From positions 899 through 64,898 of the forward strand of contig JAPKZB010000014.1 in the NCBI GenBank assembly GCA_026393985.1: a DNA stretch of 64,000 nucleotides. Reading direction: 5' to 3'. The notes under the pieces were generated by a model that had not been told where the DNA came from, ran no database searches, and saw nothing but the letters and a program-made list of their open reading frames with translations. The stretch is from Acidobacteriota bacterium (lineage in GTDB: Bacteria > Acidobacteriota > Terriglobia > Bryobacterales > Bryobacteraceae). Below, piece after piece: positions 1 through 8,304 of the stretch (positions within the stretch are counted from its first letter, which is position 1; each line of letters starts with the position of its first letter). The translations under genes and the position numbers were made by a program.

Positions 1-194
1 GCTTCGGCGCGGCAGGCGGGACGAGTTCCTCGCCCGTTGGTGCCGGGCCTGCGCGGCCTGTGCGCTCTTTTTGGAACCGCGCACAACGGACTCGCTTCGG
101 CGCGGCAGGCGGGACGAGTTCCTCGCCCGTTGGTGCCGGGCCTGCGCGGCCTGTGCGCTCTTTTTGGAACCGCGCACAACGGACTCGCTTCGGG
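1..194 (+). repeat. Palindromic repeat array R1 (tandem, 93-bp period, cut by the window edge)
   Basis: Two units plus a start of a third, repeating every 93 bp (GCTTCGG recurs at 1, 94 and 187). The complete unit spans 79-158: it opens with GCGCACA and closes with TGTGCGC, its reverse complement. Inside are nested inverted arms (CGGCA/TGCCG and ACGAG/CTCGC type). Units are separated by a linker ending in GGAAC. The third unit stops at the shared string TTCGG (190-194), where sulfatase-derived sequence begins. The unit is open in several reading frames. Related units occur at 20274, 22175, 24805, 25604 and 28787. Confidence 0.9.
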
Positions 195-672
195 GAACGG
201 AGATTCGTAGCGGGCGCGATCGGGAAGATGCGCTTTGTTGACGAGACGCGACGGCACGGGTTTGCGCACCGGCTGCAGGAAGGGGATTTTCTGGCCCGAT
301 TGACGGCGGCGGAGCGCCGGCAGATTCGGGAAGACCCCGGCGAGGCCGGAGGGGTGGCAGACGAGGCGTTGGGGTTACCGCGGGAGTTGTTTTGGGATCA
401 CTGGTTCGCGGAATGGGCGGTGGAGTTTTTGCGAGAACACCAGTGGCGCCGTATTGCTTGTGGGCGTCGTTTTTGCAGCCGCATACGCCGTTTCGTTCGC
501 ACCGGGATTACTTTGCGGAGTACCGGGCGGAGGAATTGACGCTGCCGCCGCGGCCGGCCGGGGACCTGGAGAACGAACTTCCGGGCCACCTGGTCCGGGC
601 GCGGGAGCGGGGATGGGCGCAGCAGAGCGAGGGGGAGGCGCGGCGGTCGTAGGCGGGATACTGTCACGGCAG
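190..672 (+). pseudogene. Sulfatase gene fragment (copy of the gene at 46875)
   Basis: This is an internal piece of an arylsulfatase-type gene, colinear with about 47180-47660 of the full-length sulfatase further along. The encoded string GAIGKMRFVDETRRHGFAHR differs from the intact gene by a single residue, and the match continues through LPRELF and the HTPF and RDYF motifs. The frame shifts near 440 and a TAG at 650-652 replaces a sense codon. The catalytic C-x-P-S-R segment, the start and the C-terminus are all missing, so no enzyme can be made. The upstream edge is fused to palindromic repeat R1 at the shared string TTCGG. Many substitutions relative to the intact copy imply an older duplication than the fragment at 31199. 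Confidence 0.88.
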
Positions 673-1016
673 TGAACCATGCGGACGACGTCACAGGCGC
701 CGGAAAGACTGCGCTCAATCGACCTGTGGGCACGGTTAGAGGTCTACGTAAGGCTGGGAAGAGCGACGGCAATCCTGTGATTCCAGATGCTGCGGTTCGC
801 GATTGTCCCAGGTACACTTTGTCCGAGGCAACGGGTGAGCAACTGCCCGGGCTACTTTCCGCAAGGTGGGAGCGATACGCGAACGAGGTCGTCAGCGAGT
901 GAATGAAGACTTCGACAGCATCCGCGGGGCTGGGGACACCGCCGAGGATTCAGAGAGACAGAGGGGCAGAATGATGGACTATCCAGAAAGGAAAATTCGG
1001 GCGGTCCAGACTGGTC
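673..1016. other. Non-coding stretch between two pseudogenes
   Basis: About 340 bp between the sulfatase scrap and the integrase scrap. Short open frames exist on both strands but none resembles a known family, and no convincing ribosome-binding site was seen. No structured repeat was recognised. Confidence 0.5.
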
Positions 1017-1019
1017 TTG

Positions 1020-1312
1020 CTCACTCAAAAGCAATATCATGCCCTTGCAAACTTAACGGCCCCAGGTCCGGAGCATCTTCAGGCCGAAGATCCCTGGGAC
1101 ACCGCGCCCCGCTATTTGCTCCGGGATCGCGACCGGATCTTCGGGAAACATGTGGTGGATCAGATCAAAGCCATGGGTATCAACCAGGTGCTGTCGGCAC
1201 CGCGTTGTCCCCGGTAACGAGCTTCCTTGGAACGGGTCATCAGCACCATTCGCCGCGAGTGCCTGGACCTCGTGATCGTGTTCCGCGAACATCCCAAAGG
1301 CCGTGGCTCCCG
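1020..1312 (+). pseudogene. Integrase/transposase catalytic-core remnant (rve, IS3-like or retroviral-integrase superfamily)
   Basis: The translation gives PWDTAPRYLLRDRDRIFG, then IKAMGINQVLSAPRCP, an in-frame TAA at 1215-1217, and then ERVISTIRRECLDLVIV. These are the hallmark blocks of the DDE integrase core: the second Asp lies in LLRDRD, the 'L.APR.P' block follows, and the final Glu lies in the 'ERVI.SIRRECLDH.IV' block. The N-terminal region and C-terminus are absent and the stop lies within the catalytic core, so it is dead. It belongs to the cluster of mobile-element debris spanning 1-6.1 kb. Confidence 0.8.
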
Positions 1313-1501
1313 CCCGATCACACCTCACGATGAGGTTTATAAGAACGACAGTATGCCAGGATGAGTTGGTTTTACTGAACACCAAGCCGAGGGCAGTGTG
1401 GTCCGACCCCTTGTTTCGCCCCCGCGTGCATTTGGGCCCCCAAGTGCAAGGACCGATGCGAGACTTGCGCAAGGCCGTAAGAGCTCTCGAGGAGAAACCA
1501 G

Positions 1502-1681
1502 ATGAAACCAAGTACGAAAGACGAAATCAAAGGCACTTTTCACGAGCTGAAAGGCAAAGTGAAGGAGAAGGCCGGACAGGTGACGGACAACCCCAAACTA
1601 GCGAAAGAAGGTCAAGCCGAAAAACTCGCCGGCAAGGTTCAGAAGAAGGTCGGGCAAATTAAAAAGGTGCTGGAGGATTAG
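1502..1681 (+). CDS. CsbD-family stress-response protein
   Basis: A 59-residue, highly charged protein with the CsbD pattern: KDEIKGTFHELKGKVKEKAG followed by a Lys/Gln-rich amphipathic tail. CsbD proteins are small, soluble and usually induced under general stress (sigma-B regulated in Bacillus); their biochemical role is unknown. The ATG start is supported by an AGGAGA ribosome-binding site at 1490-1495. It ends in TAG, which shows that TAG is an ordinary stop codon here. Small envelope proteins follow on the same strand, so this may be part of a stress island. No terminator was seen directly downstream. Confidence 0.9.
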   Translation: MKPSTKDEIKGTFHELKGKVKEKAGQVTDNPKLAKEGQAEKLAGKVQKKVGQIKKVLED

Positions 1682-1800
1682 AACACCGGACCTGGCCCAA
1701 ATCGCATTGCCTTGCCTGACTGTGCACGGGTGTGCTTAGGGCCCAGTCCCCTTTAGCCAAATCCCTTTGGAGCCATCCCAAGGACAACCAGGAGGCGCGT

Positions 1801-2013
1801 GTGAACAAGGTGTTAGGACTCATTCTGATCGTACTTGGTCTGATTGGTCTCGCGTGGGGCGGTTTTACCTACAAGACCAGAGAAAAGGTCGTGGACATAG
1901 GACCAATCCACGCGACGCGGGAAAGGACCCACGAGGTTCCGCTTCCTCCCATCGCAGGCGCGATAGCGGTAGTGGGAGGCGTGGTGCTGTTGCTCGCAGG
2001 AAGGAAGGGATAA
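1801..2013 (+). CDS. Small two-helix membrane protein
   Basis: A 70-residue protein starting at GTG, with a good ribosome-binding site (CAGGAGG at about 1789-1795). Residues 1-22 (VLGLILIVLGLIGLAWGG) form one membrane helix. A polar loop with basic and acidic residues follows (about 24-48), then a second helix (about 49-66, IAGAIAVVGGVVLLLAG) and a short basic tail. It resembles short two-helix proteins often annotated as DUF3185-like or simply hypothetical in soil bacteria. It lies between CsbD and another tiny membrane protein, which suggests an envelope-stress context. Function unknown. Confidence 0.75.
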   Translation: MNKVLGLILIVLGLIGLAWGGFTYKTREKVVDIGPIHATRERTHEVPLPPIAGAIAVVGGVVLLLAGRKG

Positions 2014-2050
2014 CCCGGGCGCAGGGCGCACCGGAAGGAGAGAATTCATC

Positions 2051-2206
2051 GTGCTAATACTGATCATCATTCTGATTCTCCTGTTGGGGGGAGGCGGTGG
2101 ATATTATGGGCATTAGCGGTGGGGTCCCAGCGGCGGCGCCGGTGCAGGATTAGGAACTATTTTGTTGATCCTGCTGATTGCTTACATGTTAGGCCTGTTC
2201 CGTTGA
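2051..2206 (+). pseudogene. DUF3309-like tiny membrane protein interrupted by an in-frame TAG
   Basis: From a GTG at 2051 (AAGGAG at 2035-2040) the frame reads a hydrophobic helix, a Gly-rich turn ending GGGGGYYGH, a TAG at 2114-2116, then RWGPSGGAGAG and a second helix ending at TGA 2204-2206. Helix, Gly/Trp-rich linker and helix is the layout of the roughly 50-residue DUF3309 proteins commonly found beside CsbD. Both halves stay in the same frame, so the only lesion is the amber codon. It could be a recent nonsense mutation, a sequencing error, or a 21-residue peptide that is still made. Confidence 0.6.
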
Positions 2207-2652
2207 GCCTTGATTGGGGGAGGATGGCATCGGGTGGCAAACGGTAGTCCTTGGCAAGAGGCCCGCGCGAGGCAAGCGGGGAGCGGTTGTTCGCCGAGAA
2301 GCGTGAGGCCGTTGCCGGGCTGTACCTGAGCCTACCGGGAGAGGCGCCGAACGGCACGGAGCCCGGCCCGCGGCTGTAGCGCGACCGGGCTCAGTGATCA
2401 AGCCTTTGGCAGCAACGGCGACAGCGCCAAGGGGTGGTTGGAATCGCTGCGACCGATCAACGAAGCGACTGCGCAGGACTGCGATTGGTCGAACGGTTCG
2501 GGCGGGAGTTCCAGGGCAGGCGGCGGCAGAGAGGGTTGTATCAAAGCGTCCGGCAACTGCGCTAGCCCTTCCTCTCGAGTGCGCCAGGGGAGGGCGTTTC
2601 CGTTCGAGCAGAAGCGGCGGGACACGCCCCAAGGACTTCCCTCGGTTCTCGG
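2207..2652. other. Intergenic stretch without a recognised gene
   Basis: About 445 bp between the interrupted DUF3309-like gene and the OmpA gene. Open frames are present on both strands but are typical GC-rich shadows with no recognisable domain. No repeat or terminator with a T-tract was identified. Confidence 0.5.
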
Positions 2653-3498
2653 CTAGCGGGTGGCGATTTCCACCAATTCGACGCGGCGGTTCTTGGCCCG
2701 GCCTTCCTCGGTTTTGTTGGTCGCCACGGGTGCATAGGGCCCGGCGCCAAAAGCGATGAGCCTTGCGCCAGCGATGCCGTTCTGTTTTTCGAGCGCACTC
2801 ACGACAGCCTGCGCCCGGGCCTGCGACAGCTTCACATTGCCGGCAAGATCGGCCACCATGTCGGTGTGCCCGACGACGTATACCTTGAGCGCGGCATCGT
2901 CCTTGAGCAACTTGGCGATTTCGGCGAGCGCTGGCGCGGATTCGGGTTTCAGCTCCGCCTTGCCGGTGTCAAAGAAAATGCCATAGAGGGCTACCCGGCC
3001 GGTCTCAGCCAAGCCGGTCGCCATAGCCTTGGCGTCGATGGTTACATCCTGCTGCATGGCTTTCTTTTCAATGATGTCGAAGAAGATCGGCAGCCCGCTC
3101 GGCCGGTTGCCCGTTTGGACGTAAATCCAGGTTTCGCTCCCCCCCTTGCTGAGGTGGAGAGTAGTGTTTTCGCCGTCATCGAAGACCACTTGCCCGCCCG
3201 CGGCGCGCGCCGCACTTTGGTAGTTACGCAAGACCTGCAGCTGGCTGGGCATCGGGGCATTCTCAGTGAGGTTGTACCGAATGGAGACACGGCGTCCTTC
3301 AACCGCCTGTTCTTTCTGCTGGCCGCGTTCGGTGACCCTGAACTTAAAGGAGTCAAATGAAGACTCCTCATAGTTCGCGACGTAGTAGTTAGGCATGCGA
3401 GAGATACCCGGATAATCCTTTGACCCGGGAACGTCCGCCTGACCGAAGGCAGGCGATGCCATTAGCAGCCCGACCAATCCATAATAAACTCGTTTCAT
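2653..3498 (-). CDS. OmpA-family outer-membrane/periplasmic protein
   Basis: A 281-residue protein with a signal peptide (residues 1-19, ending AFGQA). A middle domain of about 140 residues contains paired 'GSETWIYVQTG' beta-type segments. The C-terminal OmpA/MotB peptidoglycan-binding domain (about 165-281) shows IFFDTGKAEL, VVGHTD, LSQARAQAV and GRAKNRRVEL. Proteins of this architecture tether the outer membrane to peptidoglycan. The ATG is preceded by GAGGAG eight bases upstream. The gene is transcribed alone, divergent from nothing obvious, and ends in TAG. The N-terminal domain is unassigned. Confidence 0.9.
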   Translation of the reverse strand: MKRVYYGLVGLLMASPAFGQADVPGSKDYPGISRMPNYYVANYEESSFDSFKFRVTERGQQKEQAVEGRRVSIRYNLTENAPMPSQLQVLRNYQSAARAAGGQVVFDDGENTTLHLSKGGSETWIYVQTGNRPSGLPIFFDIIEKKAMQQDVTIDAKAMATGLAETGRVALYGIFFDTGKAELKPESAPALAEIAKLLKDDAALKVYVVGHTDMVADLAGNVKLSQARAQAVVSALEKQNGIAGARLIAFGAGPYAPVATNKTEEGRAKNRRVELVEIATR

Positions 3499-3840
3499 TT
3501 AGAGGACTCCTCTATAAGGGCTTAGACAGCGGGATTTCCCTGCCAAACCCGCAGACGTTGTGGTGCCGGTTATTCTTCAGTGAGGGGATGCCTATGGTTC
3601 CCAGACAGAACGGTCTCGGCATGGAGTTGGCGAGCGGCGATCATCGGATTCCTGTCAGCATTGGTATGGTCGCATGCCGCAGGTGGCACTGAAATATTCG
3701 ATCCAACCCGGCGCCGGTCGAGTCCTGGATTCCGGTGCATCCAGAGGTTATCCGCCCTGGCTGGCCGAATCCGCGCTCGAGAGTTCGAGGGAAGAGTCGA
3801 GGGTTTTACCTGCCGCCACGGGAGGCGGATTCCGCTCCTG
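3499..3840. other. Intergenic region between two minus-strand envelope genes
   Basis: About 340 bp containing the OmpA promoter region. A plus-strand frame around 3600-3720 encodes a short hydrophobic stretch (FLSALVWSHAAGG), but it has no clear start signal or homology and is not called as a gene. Confidence 0.4.
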
Positions 3841-3990
3841 CTATATGACCCTTCGCCCCTGGAGCAGCCGAACTATCATCACAGCCAGCGCGATGACCAG
3901 GAGGACATGGATTAGTCCACCCATCGTATATGAGGTCACTAAACCCAGCGCCCACAAGATTAGCAGGATTAAGAAAATGGTCCAGAGCAT
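3841..3990 (-). CDS. lmo0937-family (DUF5670-like) small membrane protein
   Basis: A 49-residue protein that begins MLWTIFLILLILWALGLVTS and continues with a second helix (LIHVLLVIALAVMIVRLLQG) and a basic end. This is the characteristic sequence of the lmo0937 family, tiny two-helix inner-membrane proteins of unknown function often found with CsbD and DUF3309 genes. The start is fixed by an AAGGAGA ribosome-binding site just upstream on the minus strand; a longer open frame reaching 4059 lacks one. The 300 bp between this gene and the SYLF gene shows nothing else convincing. Confidence 0.88.
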   Translation of the reverse strand: MLWTIFLILLILWALGLVTSYTMGGLIHVLLVIALAVMIVRLLQGRRVI

Positions 3991-4290
3991 TGCTTGTCTC
4001 CTTGAGGGAATCTTCCCAACAGTGTGGTTGCAAGGTGGGGTCCAAACCGCCCTCGACACGCAGCGATTGGTTGGGATGGCGATGGCGGTGCGTATTCGGC
4101 GCTGCCGACTTCAGCCGCAGCCTCACCAGTGCGTCAAGACACGCAGTTGATTGTGGCTCAGTGCGCCAGCGCCCCCCCCGTTTAGGCCCAAGTGGAGGAA
4201 TGAGACACCGGAAGAGTTGGCACGGTTCGTGCAGGCAGGAAGGTAGTCGTCCTTGGCGATTCGAACTCGGTCGACGGGAAGAGGTGAAGA

Positions 4291-4986
4291 ATGAAAGTAC
4301 CCATGATTGCGAAATTTGCGTTCGCGGCCAAATTCGCGCTCGTGCCCTTGGTGGCAAAAGACAGCGAGCCGGTCGCGCGGCTTGCGGAAGCAGCGGCTGT
4401 GTTTTCGGAGGTCATGAACGCGCCGGACAAGGGGATACCCCAGGATCTACTTGAGCATGCTCACTGCATCGTCATCGTTCCGGAACTTAAGACGGCAGCG
4501 TTTGTGGTTGGCGGCAAGTATGGCAAAGGCTACCTGTCGTGCCGGAACAAGAGTGGTTCGGGCTGGTCGGCTCCAGGTACGGTGCGCATTGAGGGTGGCA
4601 GCGTGGGCTTCCAGGTCGGCGGCTCAACTACCGACCTGATCCTGTTGGTGATGAGTGAGCGGGGAGCAGACAAACTGCTCGCCAGCAAGTTTACGTTAGG
4701 AGCGGAAGGATCCGTGGCGGCGGGTCCAGTCGGACGCACGGCTACAGCGCAGACCGATGTCCAGATGCATGCCGATATTCTGTCGTGGTCAAGAACGCAG
4801 GGATTATTCGCCGGCATTGCGCTAGAAGGCGCGACGCTGCGGCAGGACCTGGATGACAACGCGACGCTTTACGGCAAGAAGTTGGAGAACAAAGAGATTG
4901 TTACCAGCGGAGTGCGCGCGCCCAAGGCCGCCGCGAAGCTGATGGCGCTGCTGAATCGGTATTCCTTCCGAGAACGTAAGAAGTAA
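4291..4986 (+). CDS. SYLF (Ysc84/DUF500) lipid-binding domain protein
   Basis: A 231-residue exported protein with a short hydrophobic N-terminus (residues 1-22). It then carries the SYLF domain: IVIVPELKTAAFVVGGKYGKG, VRIEGGSVGFQVGGSTTDL, and the signature GPVGRTATAQTDVQMHADIL with SWSRTQGLFAGIALEGATL. Bacterial SYLF proteins are thought to bind membranes or phosphoinositide-like lipids; periplasmic roles are poorly defined. A GAAGAGG motif lies just before the ATG. It sits among other stress/envelope genes (CsbD, OmpA, lmo0937). Length and motifs look complete. Confidence 0.9.
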   Translation: MKVPMIAKFAFAAKFALVPLVAKDSEPVARLAEAAAVFSEVMNAPDKGIPQDLLEHAHCIVIVPELKTAAFVVGGKYGKGYLSCRNKSGSGWSAPGTVRIEGGSVGFQVGGSTTDLILLVMSERGADKLLASKFTLGAEGSVAAGPVGRTATAQTDVQMHADILSWSRTQGLFAGIALEGATLRQDLDDNATLYGKKLENKEIVTSGVRAPKAAAKLMALLNRYSFRERKK

Positions 4987-5350
4987 GACGCAACCAGAGT
5001 AAGACCAGGCGAATGGGGGCCGCGCCTCGCCGTTGCCCCATCCGCATGGGGGGGACGTGGACATGCGATGGCATCGTTTGGGATGGCGTTCAGGCGATTA
5101 TTGAGACCGATGCCCTGCAGGTGGGAGGGCTGGCGTTTGGCATGCGGATGGCCGGAGCACGGAGGATGGCGACAAGCGGGGGCCGCCGGGCCAACCGCAT
5201 CGGGGAGTGTCCGGCATCAACTACTTTTTCCGGCGGTCGCCACTTCTTGCTTTAGCCGCTCGATGTCATGATCGGGAATGCGTGCCATTAGAGGATCTTC
5301 GCGGGACTTTCCGACCCCCAGTTGCCCCCTCCTTCGGCGCTAACCAAGAA
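4987..5350. other. Intergenic stretch before IS21 debris
   Basis: About 360 bp. A short inverted pair (CCCCAT/ATGGGG, about 5036-5051) lies after the SYLF stop but lacks a T-tract. No gene was recognised. Confidence 0.45.
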
Positions 5351-5596
5351 TGACCATTATGTAGTGCGCGACATAGTGGTCAACTTCTCGTTTGCGCAGA
5401 AGCCCCTCCGCGTTGGGTTGTACCAATGCCTAAAGTTGGGGGGATTCCGCTCCACCCCGAACACGATTCCGCTCTGTAGCCGAACACTTTCCGGGCGATT
5501 CCGGCATCGTGTTCGACATGAGCCCGGAATCGAGATTGGGGCGAACCGCGCGGGACATCACCCGGTAAGCGACCCTCTCAAGAAGGGAGAATTCGT
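5351..5596 (+). mobile_element. Left-end debris of an IS21-family element, with a 32-bp palindrome
   Basis: At 5351-5382 is an inverted repeat (TGACCATTATGT / ACATAGTGGTCA, 11 of 12 paired around an 8-nt centre). Downstream, GATTCCG-type motifs recur at about 5445, 5467 and 5499. IS21-family ends carry multiple short terminal repeats and an istA gene close behind, as is seen here. The exact tip of the element cannot be fixed from sequence alone. Confidence 0.55.
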
Positions 5597-5830
5597 TTGC
5601 CAGCCAGGAGGACGTCCAGGCGAAAGAAAAGAGAAGTCCTCCGACTTTGTCACGAATTGAACCTCGGCCAACGCCAGATGGCCCGTAGCTGTTCGATCCT
5701 GGTAAGTACCGTCCATGGGGATCTGAAACGAGCCGCAGCCGCCGGCGTCGGCTGGCCGATCCCCGCCGAATGGAACGACACCCAGTTACGAACGGCCCTC
5801 TGCCTGCCAACCGCTACCCCCGCGCGGCTG
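5597..5830 (+). pseudogene. istA: IS21-family istA transposase N-terminal remnant
   Basis: The translation starts (TTG at 5597, GAAGGGAG ribosome-binding site just upstream) PARRTSRRKKREVLRLCHEL and continues LGQRQMARSCSILVSTVHGD, then AAAAGVGWPIP. This is the helix-turn-helix N-terminus of IstA, which normally recognises the element's terminal repeats. Homology ends around 5830 without a catalytic DDE core, and istB is absent. The element is therefore severely truncated and cannot move. Confidence 0.8.
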
Positions 5831-5936
5831 TGCGTGCAAGGACACCCGCGATTGCGAGATCTTCGAAAGCTGTCGCAAGAAACAAAACGTCGTCATGCGC
5901 CAACAGCACACGCCAGGCGAGAACGCCTTCATCCCG

Positions 5937-6072
5937 CGGCATTCGCTACTTCCGCATCGTCGAGTCCTATCGCAAGAACGGTAAACCGGCCATCGGCGTC
6001 CTCGCTCACCTCGGGCGAGTCGATGACATCCTGCAACTGCACCAGAACCAGCACGCCGTCACCTTGGCTTAA
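5937..6072 (+). pseudogene. IS1634/IS4-superfamily transposase N-terminal scrap
   Basis: The short frame GIRYFRIVESYRKNGKPAIG and VLAHLGRVDDILQL matches the conserved opening of IS1634-type transposases ('Y..VVESYR..GK..QR.L..LG'). The frame ends at 6072, immediately after this block, and no catalytic residues remain. It adjoins the istA remnant, which suggests nested insertions and deletions. Confidence 0.6.
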
Positions 6073-6145
6073 CTGTCTATTGGCCGGTTTCGAAGTGCTC
6101 TTCAATGGCGGGTTTTGCGGTGACCCCCGAGGAAGGGCGATGCCG

Positions 6146-7276
6146 TCAATTCTCCAAGCTGTCTTCGTGTTCCCCGTATGATGCCGCGATTTCCGCGAAG
6201 GAAACCAGCGCTTGAATCTCCTTCAGAAGAGCGGCGGAGAGAGAAACGAGTAGCGGGCCCAATAGGATGCCGAGCGGGCCAAAGGCGTAGGTGCCGCCAA
6301 CTGCCGCGAGCGCGATAAGCATGGGGTGGTGCTTGTCGCGGGTGCCCACCACAAAAGGCCGCAGCAGGTTGTCGACGGAACCCACTACCAAAGAGCCCCA
6401 GAGGCCCAACCCCAGTGCCTTCCCGTACGTGCCTCCCAGAGCAAAGCCAACCACCACGGGCAGCCAGACTATCGGAGCCCCGACTATTGGAATGATCGAG
6501 GCCAACCCTCCGACCGCGCCCCAGAGCCAGGGAGACCGGAGGCCGATAAACCAAAAGCCCAGACCGAGAAGAAGCCCTTGGGCCAAGGCGGTCGCAAACA
6601 GGCCAATCACATTCGCCAGGACAGAGTCGTGTACGGTTCGAACGAGGCTCGCGGTGGTGTGAGCATCAATTGGAGTCAGAACGGATAGTTGGTCGATCCA
6701 CTGTCTCCCATATCGAAGCAGGAAATGCAGGAAGATCGTAACGAGCAGCGCCGTGATCAGTAGGTTGGTCACCCCGCCCACCGCCGCGCCAATATTGGCG
6801 AGCAGATAGCCGCTGGCATCCTTCATCCGATCGATGAGTTCCGCGCGGATCGCATCTTGTTGAAATACACGGTTGAAATACACGTTATTCGACAGATGGT
6901 TAACGGGCAGATGGGTAGATATTGCTTCGATGGCCCGATCAGCAGTGTGCGACACCAGAGCAGGCCAACCGCCTTCTTCCAAGGAGCGTTGGCTAAGCGC
7001 GCTGTAAGCAGCCGTCAATTCGTTTGTGATGGTCAAGCCCACAACAAGCAGGATGGATCCCACGATAAGCACAGTCCCGAGAGTGGTGATCAACGTGGCC
7101 AGTCCCGGCCGACTGATTCTGAGGCTGAGCCATTCTTTGACAGGGTAGATCACGATAGAGAGCACCGCTGCGAGGATGAACGAGTGCAGAAACGGCCAAG
7201 CCACCTGCCACAAGAAGGGCAGAAGTACAACCAGCGCGGCGGCCAGAAAGACGAGGGATCCTCGATGCTGTATCAC
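6146..7276 (-). CDS. AI-2E family transporter (PerM/YdiK-like)
   Basis: A 376-residue polytopic inner-membrane protein with about eight predicted helices: paired helices at residues 8-45, a helix at 58-85, a periplasmic loop at about 90-160, then clustered C-terminal helices. The conserved blocks FLLRYGRQWIDQL, GAVGGLASIIPIVGAPIVWL and DNLLRPFVVG are typical of the family. Family members export small molecules or ions (TqsA for AI-2, others Na+/H+). The GTG start overlaps the stop of the upstream lipoprotein gene by four bases (GTGA), so it is translated as the third gene of the glucan-synthase operon. That context makes a role in export or osmotic physiology of the glucan plausible but unproven. 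Confidence 0.88.
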   Translation of the reverse strand: MIQHRGSLVFLAAALVVLLPFLWQVAWPFLHSFILAAVLSIVIYPVKEWLSLRISRPGLATLITTLGTVLIVGSILLVVGLTITNELTAAYSALSQRSLEEGGWPALVSHTADRAIEAISTHLPVNHLSNNVYFNRVFQQDAIRAELIDRMKDASGYLLANIGAAVGGVTNLLITALLVTIFLHFLLRYGRQWIDQLSVLTPIDAHTTASLVRTVHDSVLANVIGLFATALAQGLLLGLGFWFIGLRSPWLWGAVGGLASIIPIVGAPIVWLPVVVGFALGGTYGKALGLGLWGSLVVGSVDNLLRPFVVGTRDKHHPMLIALAAVGGTYAFGPLGILLGPLLVSLSAALLKEIQALVSFAEIAASYGEHEDSLEN

Positions 7277-8304
7277 CGCTTCTCCTCCAATGTCTTCTTG
7301 ATGCTGAGCAAGGCCTTCTCCTGGGCGGAAAGGGGCTTGCTTGCCGCGGTCTTCCTCCGCGCCGAGCCGGGGAACCCGGTGAGTCCTTCCTGGGTAGAAC
7401 CCTTCAAGGTGATGAGATAGAAGCCCGGCTTACCAGCGCGACTGCTGCCGGAGACGCAAACAGTGAGATCGAGCGCGAGCTGAAAGTAGTGGCTTGCACA
7501 TAGCTGTTTCATCGCGATTACGTGTGCGGTGCCATGCGGACCGACCGTCCGGTAACTCATCCCATGATTGAGGCGGAGCGTCGGCTTCAAACCGAAATCG
7601 ACCCGCTCCCAATAAAGCAGCGACTCGAGGTTCGCGACGACTGCGTTCGGGTAGGCGAGCAGATAGTGGTTCAGTTCGGGAAGGTAGACCGGTAGCGCCT
7701 CCGCCCGGCCCAGCAGCGACCGCAGCTGGGCTTCGACATCAAAGGGCCGGCGCGAATCCCGATAGATTCCCAGAACGCTATTTCCCTCTTTCTGATATCG
7801 CTGCAGGATATCGAGCGCCATGTTTCGTACCCGGGCGTTCACCTGCGCGGCGGCGCCGGGCCGCGACCAATCGAGCGCAGTTTGAATCTCCCGCATTGCT
7901 GCCGACGGTAACTGAACGGTACAGCTACCGGGCTTGCAGTTTTTCAGGTCCCTGATGTCTCCGGGTTCCAGAGTGAAGCCGGCGAGGTCCGAGAGCAAGG
8001 GCGGGTCACTAAACCGGCCGACGCCCAGATAGCCGGGGAGCCGCCGCAGCCGGCTCATGTCGAAGGCGAACTTGACGTACTGGTCCGGATCGGCGTTTAC
8101 AAACACGGCGCCAAAGACGAATATCTCGGCAGGCGTCCGGGAGGGAAGCATCTTTACGATGACCTGGCCGCGAGCAATCCTGTCGATCTGGGCATCGCTT
8201 AAGCCCAGCTTCTCGTGAAAAAATTTGCGCGGTTCAGGCCCCGTCTGCCCGGGGCTCATGAGACACCCGGACAGGATGAGTCCCGCCAGGGTTGCCACTC
8301 TCAT
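7273..8304 (-). CDS. Predicted lipoprotein of unknown function in the glucan-synthase operon
   Basis: A 343-residue protein with a lipoprotein-type leader (LAGLILSGC, lipobox LSGC, Cys about residue 14). It then shows FFHEKLGLSDAQIDRIARGQ and a large globular domain without a family I recognise. Two Cys (CKPGSC, about residue 130) and paired Cys near the C-terminus (about 270-285) may form disulphides. It is coupled on both sides by ATGA/GTGA overlaps: its ATG overlaps the glucan synthase stop, and its stop overlaps the AI-2E transporter start. The fixed position argues for a periplasmic partner of glucan production or release. No catalytic motif was identified. Confidence 0.75.
   Translation of the reverse strand: MRVATLAGLILSGCLMSPGQTGPEPRKFFHEKLGLSDAQIDRIARGQVIVKMLPSRTPAEIFVFGAVFVNADPDQYVKFAFDMSRLRRLPGYLGVGRFSDPPLLSDLAGFTLEPGDIRDLKNCKPGSCTVQLPSAAMREIQTALDWSRPGAAAQVNARVRNMALDILQRYQKEGNSVLGIYRDSRRPFDVEAQLRSLLGRAEALPVYLPELNHYLLAYPNAVVANLESLLYWERVDFGLKPTLRLNHGMSYRTVGPHGTAHVIAMKQLCASHYFQLALDLTVCVSGSSRAGKPGFYLITLKGSTQEGLTGFPGSARRKTAASKPLSAQEKALLSIKKTLEEKR

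Noticed and set aside
1-194. CRISPR array interpretation of the tandem repeats
   Set aside because: There are no unique spacers of constant length. The interval between units is a short conserved linker and no cas genes are near.
2114-2116. Recoding of TAG as an amino acid
   Set aside because: TAG is used as a normal terminator at the ends of CsbD and OmpA, so genome-wide reassignment is unlikely. Local readthrough cannot be excluded.
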